Source: Geminicoccaceae bacterium
Lineage (GTDB): Bacteria; Pseudomonadota; Alphaproteobacteria; Geminicoccales; Geminicoccaceae
Direction of reading: 5' to 3'
Length of the DNA stretch: 64,000 nucleotides
NCBI GenBank assembly: GCA_028285265.1
Contig: JANQPX010000035.1
Coordinates: forward strand, 229,203 to 293,202
This document shows positions 27,376 through 35,879 of this stretch, piece after piece (the first letter of the stretch is position 1; every line of letters begins with the position of its first letter). Under the pieces are notes generated by a model. It was given only the letters and a program-made list of their open reading frames with translations. It was not told where the DNA came from and did not search any database. A program made the position numbers and the translations under genes.

Positions 27376-28196
27376 GGCGCCCCCGTCGCGAAGGCGTAAA
27401 CAAGAACGATGTGGACCAAGGTGAACAGCATCAGACCGTAGTTGAGAGGCAGGTGAAAGAACAACCAACTCTTCAAGGTCGACTGCATCGCATACTGATA
27501 ATCAAGGTCAGCTTTTGCGGAAACCAACTGGTCGATCTCGCCAAGGATTTGCCGGCCGCGCTCGTCCAGATATCGCTCCAGCTCGCGGATCGCGACATGC
27601 AAGCGACGCTCCGGCCGATTACCACCGATTAAGTGCAGCACAAGATGCTTGGGCCGCTGCAAGTATGGAGCAAGCTCAGCAACGTAAAAGTCGGCGATCG
27701 TCGATGCGCGAGTCTCTTGGACTGATGTCATGGCAAGCTTTTCGATATCTCTTGCAATCTGCGCCCGCATGACGGGAATGCGTTCGAAGATCACGCGTTC
27801 ACCGCGTGCACTGATCCGATGCGGCAGAAGGCGCGACAGAGCAACCCCGATCATGCCACTGATCGTCATCGTCATGTAAAGGATCCAAAGAACGATCTCG
27901 AAGGGGCCGTTTGGTAACGAAAAGCTTGTATGAAGCAAAAACAACAACAGGCAGATGAGACCGGTGTAGATGTGGAGTTGCAGCCAGCTCGACATGCGCA
28001 TCAGCGGCAAAATGTTGAGCTTCTTTCGAAGATTGAAGATAGCGAGCAGCACCATGCCCGCGAACAGCGTCCAGCCATTCAAGAACGCCGCGTCGCGAAG
28101 CGACATGTCATAGAGGAGCTCGATGGCCAAAATTAGCCCGGCCATCATGCCGGTAAGCGCAATATTGCGGAGACGGCGCTGCCCGAATGTCGTCAT
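27372..28196 (-). CDS. Di-heme b-type membrane cytochrome
   Basis: A 274-residue protein with about five membrane helices and a helical cytoplasmic insert (about 125-240). Histidines 75 and 89 lie in one helix and 248 and 262 in the last helix, each pair spaced H-x13-H. This is the classic geometry for two hemes b stacked across a membrane, as in cytochrome b of bc complexes. It would move electrons across the inner membrane between the iron-sulfur protein and the cytochromes c. Starts and stops overlap both neighbours in ATGA, so it is tightly coupled to them. No quinone-site motif can be called by eye. Confidence 0.78.
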   Translation of the reverse strand: MTTFGQRRLRNIALTGMMAGLILAIELLYDMSLRDAAFLNGWTLFAGMVLLAIFNLRKKLNILPLMRMSSWLQLHIYTGLICLLLFLLHTSFSLPNGPFEIVLWILYMTMTISGMIGVALSRLLPHRISARGERVIFERIPVMRAQIARDIEKLAMTSVQETRASTIADFYVAELAPYLQRPKHLVLHLIGGNRPERRLHVAIRELERYLDERGRQILGEIDQLVSAKADLDYQYAMQSTLKSWLFFHLPLNYGLMLFTLVHIVLVYAFATGAP

Positions 28197-29908
28197 CGCG
28201 CCAACCAATCAACCAGCTGCTCTCGATCCCTGAGATCGATCCGAACAAGCGCATCGTGGGGACAGGCTCGCTGACAGGCAGGCCCCCCAGGTTGCTCAAG
28301 ACAAAGATCACATTTGGTTGCTTTGACGATCGGCAGTTGGGTCTCCTGATCAACGATAAAGTCACCCTTCTCGTCCCGGATCTCGACCATACGGATATTG
28401 TCGTAGGGGCAAGAATTGGCGCAGGTTGCGCATCCGATACAGGTGGTGTCGTCGATCGTGACGAGGCCGTCTTGGGTACGATGGATGGCACCTGTGGGAC
28501 AGCCGATAAGACAGACCGGGTCGACACAATGCATGCAGGCGTTGGCCACCATAAGATTGTCGTGCTCTGGCCCGTGACGGATAAAACGCGGATTGTTGTT
28601 ATGCGCCGCTGCGCAAGCGCGCACGCAGTCATCGCAGGCCGTACAACGATCCGTGTCGATGAACATCGCCGCTGTGCCGTTAATGGTGCGGTTGTTCATT
28701 AAGAAATTGATCGTCGCCTGCTCCAGTGGCAGTTCAGCCTCCCATTTGAGATCGGCTGACATACGAATGCTGGACGAGTTCGCCGGTCCTGGCAGTTTAT
28801 GCGGAGGAACATTCGGCAGCACATAATCTTCGACGAGCGCTGTTGGCACACGCAAGAGATCGACGAAGCCGACAGCGCGGAGCCCATGGCGCAAACGAAG
28901 GTCCTGACCATCCCGCCAATGCTCAACGATCTCACGCAGGCCGAAGACTTCGTTGTGGGTGACGTAACCGACGGTGCGATGCCCATGATCGAGACGCTCA
29001 CTAATCCGACCAAAGCCGTAGCGGATCAGCAGAAGACCATCGAGATAGTCGCCGTGTTCGGCAATCACCGGCTCTGAGTGGAAAACGTCCAAGCCAACTT
29101 CCGTCGCCAACCCTTTAAAATCACCGGACCATTCGAATTCACCGTGGGTTTCGAAAAGCGTATGTCGGGCGATGTGCTCGAGGGCGGTCTCGTGCAGTCC
29201 TTGGAAAAGGGGCGACTCCCTCAAATGGGCCTTAAGGCTAGAGGCCCGGTATTGCGCATCGATCTTCTCACGAAAACTCTTGTCTCGGCGACGGATGTCG
29301 CGAAGGCCTTGCCAGCGAAGCTCAAGCACTTCGACATCGGTTTCAGCAATGACCGTCGACAGATGGGGTGCCCGCGACAACGCTGCGACTTCACCGAACA
29401 TGTCCTGCTCGGTGAGGACTCGGGTTGGCACGCGGCTGATCAATGCCTCGATACTGTCAATCGATCCGCGGCCATTGCCACGGCCAAGGGTCTTATCGTG
29501 TTGATGGTGCGCATATTTGCCGATATCGCGCTGCTCCGGCGTATCAGCCTGTTCCCACCATTGCCGAAGCGTACCGAGAAATCCGCGCCGCTCATGGGCT
29601 TCGTCATCGGCCGTCGCATCGAAGTCGCTTTGATCCAGGAGCTCGCGTACGACACCCGAGATGATCACAAACAGCGCGTTACCGTAGTCACCCTTCCGGA
29701 TAATGATTTCGCCGCGGCGGTAGCGATGAATGCGGGCATCATTACGGATGATGTCTTGAAGCGACAAGGTCGATGGGAACTGCCCCTGGTCGATCGCGCC
29801 GAACACCCGAAGGGTGAACAAGACACGAAGAACATCGCCTTCGGTCATATCCGGCGCGAGTGGGCGGTCCCATCGCCTTGGGCGCGGTATGGCTACGCTT
29901 ACAGCCAC
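28193..29908 (-). CDS. Cyclic-nucleotide-binding/four-cluster ferredoxin fusion
   Basis: A 571-residue soluble protein. Residues about 60-205 form a cNMP-binding-like fold (GDYGNALFVIISG, then DMFGEVAALSRAPHLSTV) interrupted by a charged insert at about 92-163. A second, degenerate cNMP-like fold covers about 235-360. Residues 415-555 carry sixteen cysteines in four groups (422-432, 459-470, 490-500, 533-549), the pattern of DmsB/HybA-type subunits with four [4Fe-4S] clusters. No helix-turn-helix is seen, so it is not a transcription factor. It probably gates or senses electron flow between the flavoprotein and cytochrome b. The GTG start lacks a clear ribosome site; ATG 29848 is an alternative. 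Confidence 0.85.
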   Translation of the reverse strand: MAVSVAIPRPRRWDRPLAPDMTEGDVLRVLFTLRVFGAIDQGQFPSTLSLQDIIRNDARIHRYRRGEIIIRKGDYGNALFVIISGVVRELLDQSDFDATADDEAHERRGFLGTLRQWWEQADTPEQRDIGKYAHHQHDKTLGRGNGRGSIDSIEALISRVPTRVLTEQDMFGEVAALSRAPHLSTVIAETDVEVLELRWQGLRDIRRRDKSFREKIDAQYRASSLKAHLRESPLFQGLHETALEHIARHTLFETHGEFEWSGDFKGLATEVGLDVFHSEPVIAEHGDYLDGLLLIRYGFGRISERLDHGHRTVGYVTHNEVFGLREIVEHWRDGQDLRLRHGLRAVGFVDLLRVPTALVEDYVLPNVPPHKLPGPANSSSIRMSADLKWEAELPLEQATINFLMNNRTINGTAAMFIDTDRCTACDDCVRACAAAHNNNPRFIRHGPEHDNLMVANACMHCVDPVCLIGCPTGAIHRTQDGLVTIDDTTCIGCATCANSCPYDNIRMVEIRDEKGDFIVDQETQLPIVKATKCDLCLEQPGGPACQRACPHDALVRIDLRDREQLVDWLAR

Positions 29909-29952
29909 GTGTCACCGACGGACGCTGGGGTGGGCGCGAAATGGCTGGCCGA

Positions 29953-30978
29953 TCATTGCGACGGCTTACCCTTATACTGATCGGGCCCCGGAAGCAGGTT
30001 GTCCATGGCAGCAAGCTCTGTTCCGTCATGGCTGCTGGCCAGTTGCTTTGCCGCAGCAGCAACGCGATCAGCGGCCGCTTCGAGAGCGGGACCGTTGTTG
30101 AGTTTCAGATTGGCCGAATGGGCTGCACGCAGCATTTCCATGAACTCAGGCATGGGCAATGTCTTGGCAGCTTCACGCAGTTTTTTCCTTGCCGCGTGGG
30201 CGCGCTTGGCCATGGCGACGGCATACCGGGCAGGTGCAGTCGACTTGCCGACGGCACGAAGGGCCTCTTCCAATTCGACGGCAATACCGACGGCATACAT
30301 CAGCCGCTTGCGTTCGGTGCTGGCCTCGGGATTCTCTTTGCCGCCATTATGCCAGGTGTTGTGTCGGATCTCGCCCTGCGACCATGAAACCAGTTCAAAC
30401 TTGCTGCCCGCGGTGTGACCGCCTTTGTTCACCAACTCTTCCTGCGGAACGATGTGGCAACTGTAGCAATTCTTCGTGAGCTCATAGACCATGTGCGGCC
30501 GGATCATGCCTGACGCTTCGGCATCAGCCCATCGCTGTTGCGCCTCCGCTTCCGACTCCGTTTCCTTTTTCTTTCCACTGAATTCGCTGTGACGCTTCAT
30601 CCAATCAGCGCCAGCGCTATGGCAGGACTCGCAGGTAATGCCGGCAACGGGTTTTGGTTTGCCCTTGCGCACTTGGCTGGTGAAATGACAGCTCAAGCAG
30701 ACGCTTTCCGATTTGATGCGTTTGAGACCGAGCGCATCAGTGATCTTTTTTGCGTCATCACTCCTCGGGAGCGACGAGAACGTCTTGTAGTGATGCGTGT
30801 CCTTCCAGTTCTCGGTCTCCTTCTTATGGCACTCAGCGCACTCATCTGGCCCCTGAACTTTCTCGAAGTTTGGTGCGCCCTGGGCGAACGCGCCATGACC
30901 AAGCGTCGACAACAGGATTACAACACACGCCGCCAACACCGAATGACACACGTCGGACGGCCACCGGCAAACCCTCAT
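29953..30978 (-). CDS. Periplasmic tetraheme cytochrome c (c554-like)
   Basis: A 341-residue secreted protein; the signal peptide ends near AFAQ at residue 33. Four CxxCH sites lie at about 47, 94, 116 and 171 (CAECH, CLSCH, CESCH, CYSCH), with extra histidines (HH at 62-63) as distal ligands. The arrangement resembles the cytochrome c554 family. The heme-free C-terminal half is helical and Ala/Lys-rich. The start follows GAGGGG. It lies between the flavoprotein and iron-sulfur genes of the operon and probably shuttles electrons in the periplasm. Confidence 0.85.
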   Translation of the reverse strand: MRVCRWPSDVCHSVLAACVVILLSTLGHGAFAQGAPNFEKVQGPDECAECHKKETENWKDTHHYKTFSSLPRSDDAKKITDALGLKRIKSESVCLSCHFTSQVRKGKPKPVAGITCESCHSAGADWMKRHSEFSGKKKETESEAEAQQRWADAEASGMIRPHMVYELTKNCYSCHIVPQEELVNKGGHTAGSKFELVSWSQGEIRHNTWHNGGKENPEASTERKRLMYAVGIAVELEEALRAVGKSTAPARYAVAMAKRAHAARKKLREAAKTLPMPEFMEMLRAAHSANLKLNNGPALEAAADRVAAAAKQLASSHDGTELAAMDNLLPGPDQYKGKPSQ

Positions 30979-30996
30979 TCTTTCACCCCTCGTCGC

Positions 30997-31014
30997 AGAT
31001 ATCTGGCGATATCT
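30997..31014. promoter_or_regulatory. Inverted repeat upstream of tetraheme cytochrome gene
   Basis: AGATATC-TGGC-GATATCT is a perfect repeat 19-36 bases before the ATG of the tetraheme gene and just upstream of its GAGGGG ribosome site. A second, imperfect CGTAT…ATACG pair follows it. It could be an operator for an internal promoter or an mRNA stem controlling translation. Confidence 0.4.
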
Positions 31015-31060
31015 CGTATCTAAAGCCCGTGATATACGGAGTTAGCATGTATTTAGATCG

Positions 31061-32335
31061 TCACGCATCGAGAACCAGCCCCTCCTTCGGAATGGCCATG
31101 CAGGTCAAGCATGTGCCCGGAGGTGGCTGCGTACCCGGTTCCTCCAAATAGCGTACAGCCCCCTGTTTGATCGCGGTCGCGCATGTTCCACATTGGCCGG
31201 CACGACAACCTGAGTCCAAGGCCACCCCTGCCGCTTCAGCGACATCAAGGACGGTCTCTTCTTCAGACGACCATTTCCCAACTTTGCCGGATCGTGCAAA
31301 CACGATCTCAATCGGTTCGACTGTTCGAACATTGTCACCAACAGCGGGAGAGGCCCGTTTCTTCCCTTTGCGTTTGCCAAAAGACTCCCACTTAATGTCT
31401 TTTTCAGCGACGCCCCAGTCCCGAAGGTCGCCAATAATCGCATCCTGCATCGGCGGTGGGCCGCAGAGGTAGAACTGGCAATCGGTGCTGGGAAGAAGAC
31501 CTTCAAGCAGACGGCGGTTAATTCGACCGCGATAGTGGAAGTCCCGACCTTTGACGCATTCTCGCGTCGGCTCGGCATAACAAATTACAACATTGATATT
31601 CGGATGATCACGCGCAAGACGCTTGAGATGACTTGGCATGACATGCTGCTGTTTGTTCATCACAGCATAGAAGAGCCAGACTTCGCGCTTGCTCTTCGTG
31701 TAAGCAATCGTGTTGGCCATGCTGAGCATGGGGGTTAGCCCAATGCCGCCAGCGATGAGCACAACCGGACGCCTGTCAGTCATGTCGAGATAGAAGTTGC
31801 CGCCTGGAGCTTTGACGTCGACGATTCGATCAACTTCGAGCATGTCATGGAAAAAGCACGAACCGACGCCATCGGGGATGCCCTCTGACCCGGGCGGTGC
31901 GCCTAACCGTTTGATCGACACACGATATTGGTTTTCGTGGATGGGAGCGTCCGATAGCGAATAGCAGCGAATGACGGGTTTAGATTGCCCTGGAATCTGC
32001 AATCGAAAGGTCAGATGCTGTCCTGGCAGATAGCGTGGAACGGGCTTGCCGTCATAAGGCCGCAGATAAAACGATGTAATGCCATCCGCCTCATCGACCC
32101 GCCGGTGGATGTAGAATTTCCGAAAACCGCCCCAGGAGTTGGCCTCAGCGATATTGGCCGACTGGGCTTGGGTCAGAAGGTCGCCAGTCGCTTCACGAAA
32201 AGATGCCAGCGCACTCATCTCATCGCGAACCACCATCTTGCGGTGACGAAGGCTCGCGAGCAGACCGCGCCCTGCTTGGAACAGGACACCGGTCGCCACC
32301 AGCAACGCGGCGATCTCTGCCACTGTCGGGATCAT
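31061..32335 (-). CDS. Membrane-anchored FAD/NAD(P)H reductase with [2Fe-2S] domain
   Basis: A 424-residue protein. An N-terminal membrane helix (residues 4-25) is followed by a ferredoxin-NADP-reductase module: RCYSLSD binds FAD, and GGIGLTPMLSM and YLCGPPPMQDAI bind NAD(P)H. A plant-type [2Fe-2S] domain ends the protein, with ligands in CRAGQCGTC (about 377-385) and CLTC. The domain order resembles Hcr and related class reductases. As first gene of the operon it would feed or accept electrons at NAD(P)H on the cytoplasmic face. The membrane helix supports ATG 32335 over the longer frame. Confidence 0.87.
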   Translation of the reverse strand: MIPTVAEIAALLVATGVLFQAGRGLLASLRHRKMVVRDEMSALASFREATGDLLTQAQSANIAEANSWGGFRKFYIHRRVDEADGITSFYLRPYDGKPVPRYLPGQHLTFRLQIPGQSKPVIRCYSLSDAPIHENQYRVSIKRLGAPPGSEGIPDGVGSCFFHDMLEVDRIVDVKAPGGNFYLDMTDRRPVVLIAGGIGLTPMLSMANTIAYTKSKREVWLFYAVMNKQQHVMPSHLKRLARDHPNINVVICYAEPTRECVKGRDFHYRGRINRRLLEGLLPSTDCQFYLCGPPPMQDAIIGDLRDWGVAEKDIKWESFGKRKGKKRASPAVGDNVRTVEPIEIVFARSGKVGKWSSEEETVLDVAEAAGVALDSGCRAGQCGTCATAIKQGAVRYLEEPGTQPPPGTCLTCMAIPKEGLVLDA

Positions 32336-32664
32336 CGACCAAGTCTCTGCAAATATCGTGAAACCGTTACTTGAGGGCGGCGCATTGTTGTGAGAGCAAT
32401 TCGCTCCATAGCCAAAATCCAGAGATGGCCCTTCAGACCGTTCATGGCCGCACTCGGCCCGATCTGAAGGTGACAACGGCCCAATATTCCGAATTTATGG
32501 GTTTTCGGATAGACTGCCTGCCGATGTCGCTGAGGTGCTCGCGGTAGGAAGATACTCACCTATGTCGGGATGTGCAACTCAGGGCCGCCACCAATCTTTG
32601 ATCTGGCGGCTGTCTCGAAACGCCTTATGTTGAAGAATTTGGTGAAATCAAGAAGTTTGTTTCG
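32336..32664. other. Divergent promoter region of the cytochrome operon
   Basis: This 329-base region lies between the operon's first gene and the TPR gene and should contain both promoters. I looked for TTGAT-N4-ATCAA (FNR/Crp-like) sites and saw only half-matches such as TTTGATCTGG. I see no gene in it. Confidence 0.45.
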
Positions 32665-33999
32665 ATGATGCAAGGGAAGAAATGCTGCCGCATTGGGCTA
32701 TTTGTTGCCGTTTTGGCGGCGATGACAGCCATCGACGACCTCGCTATTGGTCAAGACGCGGCTTGGGAAGGATTGATTAACGCTGGTCGTACTGCGTTAC
32801 AGCAGAAGAACTTTTCTGAAGCCGAACGTCATTTCGAGGCGGCGTTGGAAGCGGCCGAGCGTTTTCCGTCGGGCGACTCGCGCCTGGGGAAATCCTATAA
32901 CAATCTGGCGGCCGTCTACTACGCTCAGGAGGACTATGAGCGCGCAGAGCCGCTGATGCGCCGCGCGCTTGCCCAACTTCGCGAGACGATTGGCCCGGAA
33001 AACACCGACGTCGCCCAGACCATGAAAAATTTGGCGGCACTCTATTATCTCCAAGGAAACCGAAGCGAAGCCGAGGCCTTGCTGAAGCAGTCATTGGCGA
33101 TTTTGGAGAAGGTCCACGGCCCCAATCACGCCTTCGTGGCGACGGTCCTGAGCAATCTTGCCGGCCTCTATCAAGCCGAAGACCGCTATTTGGAAGCGGA
33201 GCCCTTGCTGACGCGTTCTCTTAAGATCTGGGAAGGCCTGCTCGGCACGGAACATCCCGACGTCGTTCGGAGTCGCGAGCTACTCGCGAAGGTTCGCGAA
33301 GCCAGGAGTGGCGGGCAGCCAGAAGACCCCCCAACTATCGCGCAAACAAACACGCCGACCCAACTCATCGTTCCGGCAGAAGGGGCCGCGAACAATGAGC
33401 CGACCAACAACGCTGAGAATATCAGAGAACTTGCTGAGGCCACGGCTGCCCTCGAGGCCTTAACTCAATCCCAATCATCAGCTGAACAAGAGGTCGATGG
33501 TACGGACCAGCGAAACGTACCGGCGCCCACACTGAACCCAATCGGTGATTTGGCGGCAGTCGAGCCTGCGGCACCACCTGCTGCGAACGGACCCCGCCGC
33601 TCGATTGTTGCGCCCGATCGCCTGACCGAGCCTGAAGATGAAGGGTCGACGCCGGCACCAGGAGCTTTGCGTACGCAGGAAGAAACGACAGCGCTTCTGG
33701 ACAACGCGCCCTCGGCCAGTGATGTGTCCTTTTCGGTGTATCTATCGACGTTGTGGTCGATCGAAGAAGCACAGCGGTATTGGCAAGCCATGCAGAACGC
33801 CATGCCCGAGCTTCTCAGCAATAAGCAGATGGAAATCGAAGCAGTTGCCGCGGCGAACGGTAACGATCCGTTCTATCGCGTGTTGACGGTGCCCTTCCTA
33901 TCCGACGCGGAAGCCGAGGCTGCCTGTGACGCGATTAAATCAAAATTGCGGACCCATGACTGCAATGTGGTTGTTCGCGATAAGACCGCTGACGGCTGA
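32665..33999 (+). CDS. Secreted TPR protein with SPOR-like C-terminus
   Basis: A 444-residue protein with a signal peptide (cleavage near AIGQ). Residues about 35-210 hold four tetratricopeptide repeats of the kinesin-light-chain type (SYNNLAAVYYAQEDYERAEPL, TMKNLAALYYLQGNRSEAEAL split by short gaps). A Pro/Ala/Glu-rich linker follows, then an approximately 75-residue domain (SVYLSTLWSIEEAQRYWQAM…DAIKSKLRTHDCNVVV) that looks like a SPOR peptidoglycan-binding fold. It is divergent from the cytochrome operon and convergent with the porin gene, and may scaffold the envelope part of that system. Confidence 0.75.
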   Translation: MMQGKKCCRIGLFVAVLAAMTAIDDLAIGQDAAWEGLINAGRTALQQKNFSEAERHFEAALEAAERFPSGDSRLGKSYNNLAAVYYAQEDYERAEPLMRRALAQLRETIGPENTDVAQTMKNLAALYYLQGNRSEAEALLKQSLAILEKVHGPNHAFVATVLSNLAGLYQAEDRYLEAEPLLTRSLKIWEGLLGTEHPDVVRSRELLAKVREARSGGQPEDPPTIAQTNTPTQLIVPAEGAANNEPTNNAENIRELAEATAALEALTQSQSSAEQEVDGTDQRNVPAPTLNPIGDLAAVEPAAPPAANGPRRSIVAPDRLTEPEDEGSTPAPGALRTQEETTALLDNAPSASDVSFSVYLSTLWSIEEAQRYWQAMQNAMPELLSNKQMEIEAVAAANGNDPFYRVLTVPFLSDAEAEAACDAIKSKLRTHDCNVVVRDKTADG

Positions 34000-34176
34000 G
34001 GGATGACGCAAGCCGCACCAGCTAGAAACCTCGGACGCGGCGTTGCTTTGGCATCCTTGGGAACCGACTGACATCTAACGGACTGCCCGACGATTGACGA
34101 ACCTAAGAGACGGCGCCGCGCCAATGTCTTTTTTGCCGTCAGAGTCCAATCGACGTCAGTTGGGCAAGAGCGGCCG

Positions 34177-35700
34177 CTAGAACTGGTAAAGGTACTCGAG
34201 ACGACCGCCATAAGCGTCACTGTCAACGTCATTGTCACCTTCACCTTCTTGTAAGGCATAAAATCCCTCAAGCTGGACGAGAGACTGTTGCGTGACTTGA
34301 TGTTGAGCCTGGAACCCGACGCCGACTTGCCATTCAAATCCTTGCTGTAGCTCGTCTTCTAGACCGATGTCCTTAAAGCCCGCGATCTCCAGGCCGAGAT
34401 TGGTCTTGTGATCGTTCCAGAACGCCTGATAGCCGATGGCAGCGCCCGCGTTGTCATTCGCCTTATTGTCCAGTTCGGAACCAAAAGCGCCGATGTTTGG
34501 CGAGGCATACAAGATGCCTAAGGCTGCAAGCGGTCCACCACCGTCGATATTTTCACGGCCGGCTTGACTGAAGTTACCGATCGTGACGAAGGGGTTGATC
34601 CAAACCGTGTCATCGGACCGATGCGGTGTCCAAGAGAATTCGGTCGACAGCAGAACGCCATTCGTGACCAAATCACTCTCGTCCTCAAGGGCATAGGACC
34701 CATTCGCACGCCAGGTTAGGCTGTAACGACCGATGCGCTCGGCAATTGAGAGGCCGGCGTGAAGGCTGTCGCCATCATCCACCTCGCTATTGTCGTCACT
34801 GTCGAGCGTATAGATGAAGTCGGCGTTCCACGTCTTGAACTCGGTGTCAAAAGAATTGAAAAAACCAATTTGTTGAAGATCTGACTCATCTTCAACCGAA
34901 TTATCGATCCCGGTAGCACCGCGATTTACGGAATTCCAGGAGTAATTCAGACTTGATCGCCAATTCGAGACTCCCGGCAGACGAATATTATTGCGCACGA
35001 TGCCGACGGTATCCTGCGTGTCATTCAAAAGGATGCCATCTTGAAAGATGAGTGGCTGGCGACCGACGGTGAACCCAAAATCCAGCCATGTTGTCCCTTG
35101 CTTATCCAACACTGGGAACAAACTGCCGAAATCACCCTCCGCAAAGAGCGTTCGGATATTGCCATTGGTGAAGTTTAAGAAGCCCTCATCATCGCCATTG
35201 ACCTCACCTTCGAACCTGTAGCCAGAGAACTGGCCACCCCGATTTTTATCGAGAGGTCGAATCCCGAGGACGATCTTCTCCGTCGCGGTGAGCTGAAGAT
35301 TGGCAAAGAAATCAAAACGATTGGTCCAATCGGTCACCCGTCCACCGCCACTGATGCCGGTATCGATCGTCTGAAGCGCCGACCGCAAGGTTCCAAAAAC
35401 CCAAAGCGCCGGGGCCCAAACCGCACCGGTGGGCAACTCGAAACCTTGTTGCAAGTTGCCTTCACCAAGAAAGTTCTCGCCCCATTCAATCAAGAGCGCC
35501 GGACGTTCCGGGATATCACCTTCGGTAAGGAACTTTGTGGGTTTATCGTTGATTTTGGTATCGCCACGGCTGGCGCCCAAAAACATCTCCGCCGAAGCGC
35601 CACTGATGACCAACGACGTGACCGACACGATGGCAACGCTCGCGCCGATGACCTTACGAATGGACCGACCATCTTTATTCAGAATGCTGCAGAGTGCCAA
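34177..35700 (-). CDS. Outer-membrane porin-like beta-barrel
   Basis: A 507-residue protein with a signal peptide (cleavage near SGASA) and about sixteen or more amphipathic strands, ending in GGRLEYLYQF with the C-terminal Phe typical of barrels. Alternating strand patterns such as WNADFIYTLDSDD and YSLTWRANGSYALE are clear; the loops are Asp/Glu-rich. It resembles DUF1302/alginate-export-like barrels. A TTG start is supported by GGGAGAGGG four bases upstream. It follows the pentaheme cytochrome gene on the same strand, so a porin-cytochrome partnership is possible. Confidence 0.75.
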   Translation of the reverse strand: MALCSILNKDGRSIRKVIGASVAIVSVTSLVISGASAEMFLGASRGDTKINDKPTKFLTEGDIPERPALLIEWGENFLGEGNLQQGFELPTGAVWAPALWVFGTLRSALQTIDTGISGGGRVTDWTNRFDFFANLQLTATEKIVLGIRPLDKNRGGQFSGYRFEGEVNGDDEGFLNFTNGNIRTLFAEGDFGSLFPVLDKQGTTWLDFGFTVGRQPLIFQDGILLNDTQDTVGIVRNNIRLPGVSNWRSSLNYSWNSVNRGATGIDNSVEDESDLQQIGFFNSFDTEFKTWNADFIYTLDSDDNSEVDDGDSLHAGLSIAERIGRYSLTWRANGSYALEDESDLVTNGVLLSTEFSWTPHRSDDTVWINPFVTIGNFSQAGRENIDGGGPLAALGILYASPNIGAFGSELDNKANDNAGAAIGYQAFWNDHKTNLGLEIAGFKDIGLEDELQQGFEWQVGVGFQAQHQVTQQSLVQLEGFYALQEGEGDNDVDSDAYGGRLEYLYQF

Positions 35701-35798
35701 GAAGCCCTCTCCCCCAAAAAGTCCACGCTCGCGGAATGTGGTTTTGATTGGGCTGCCGCTCTCGTCAGACTCGATCGAGAAACGGCCTCCATTGGGGC

Positions 35799-35832
35799 AA
35801 CGGGAGGGCCGGCTTAAACCGAACCTCCCGTT
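35799..35832 (-). promoter_or_regulatory. Hairpin between pentaheme cytochrome and porin genes
   Basis: AACGGGAGG (35799-35807) and CCTCCCGTT (35824-35832) form a perfect nine-pair stem, with a possible inner CGG/CCG stem. It lies in the 179-base gap between the two genes. No T-run follows on the minus strand, so it may adjust relative expression rather than end transcription. Confidence 0.5.
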
Positions 35833-35879
35833 ATCGGATGTTGAAACATCAAAGTTAGAATCTCATCAATCGAGCCGTC

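Noticed and set aside
29078..29980. Plus-strand frame antisense to the cNMP/ferredoxin fusion
   Set aside because: The minus-strand protein has sixteen ordered cysteines and domain motifs; the antisense frame has none.
32336..32664. FNR/Crp-type box before the cytochrome operon
   Set aside because: Only half-sites were seen; no TTGAT-N4-ATCAA match.
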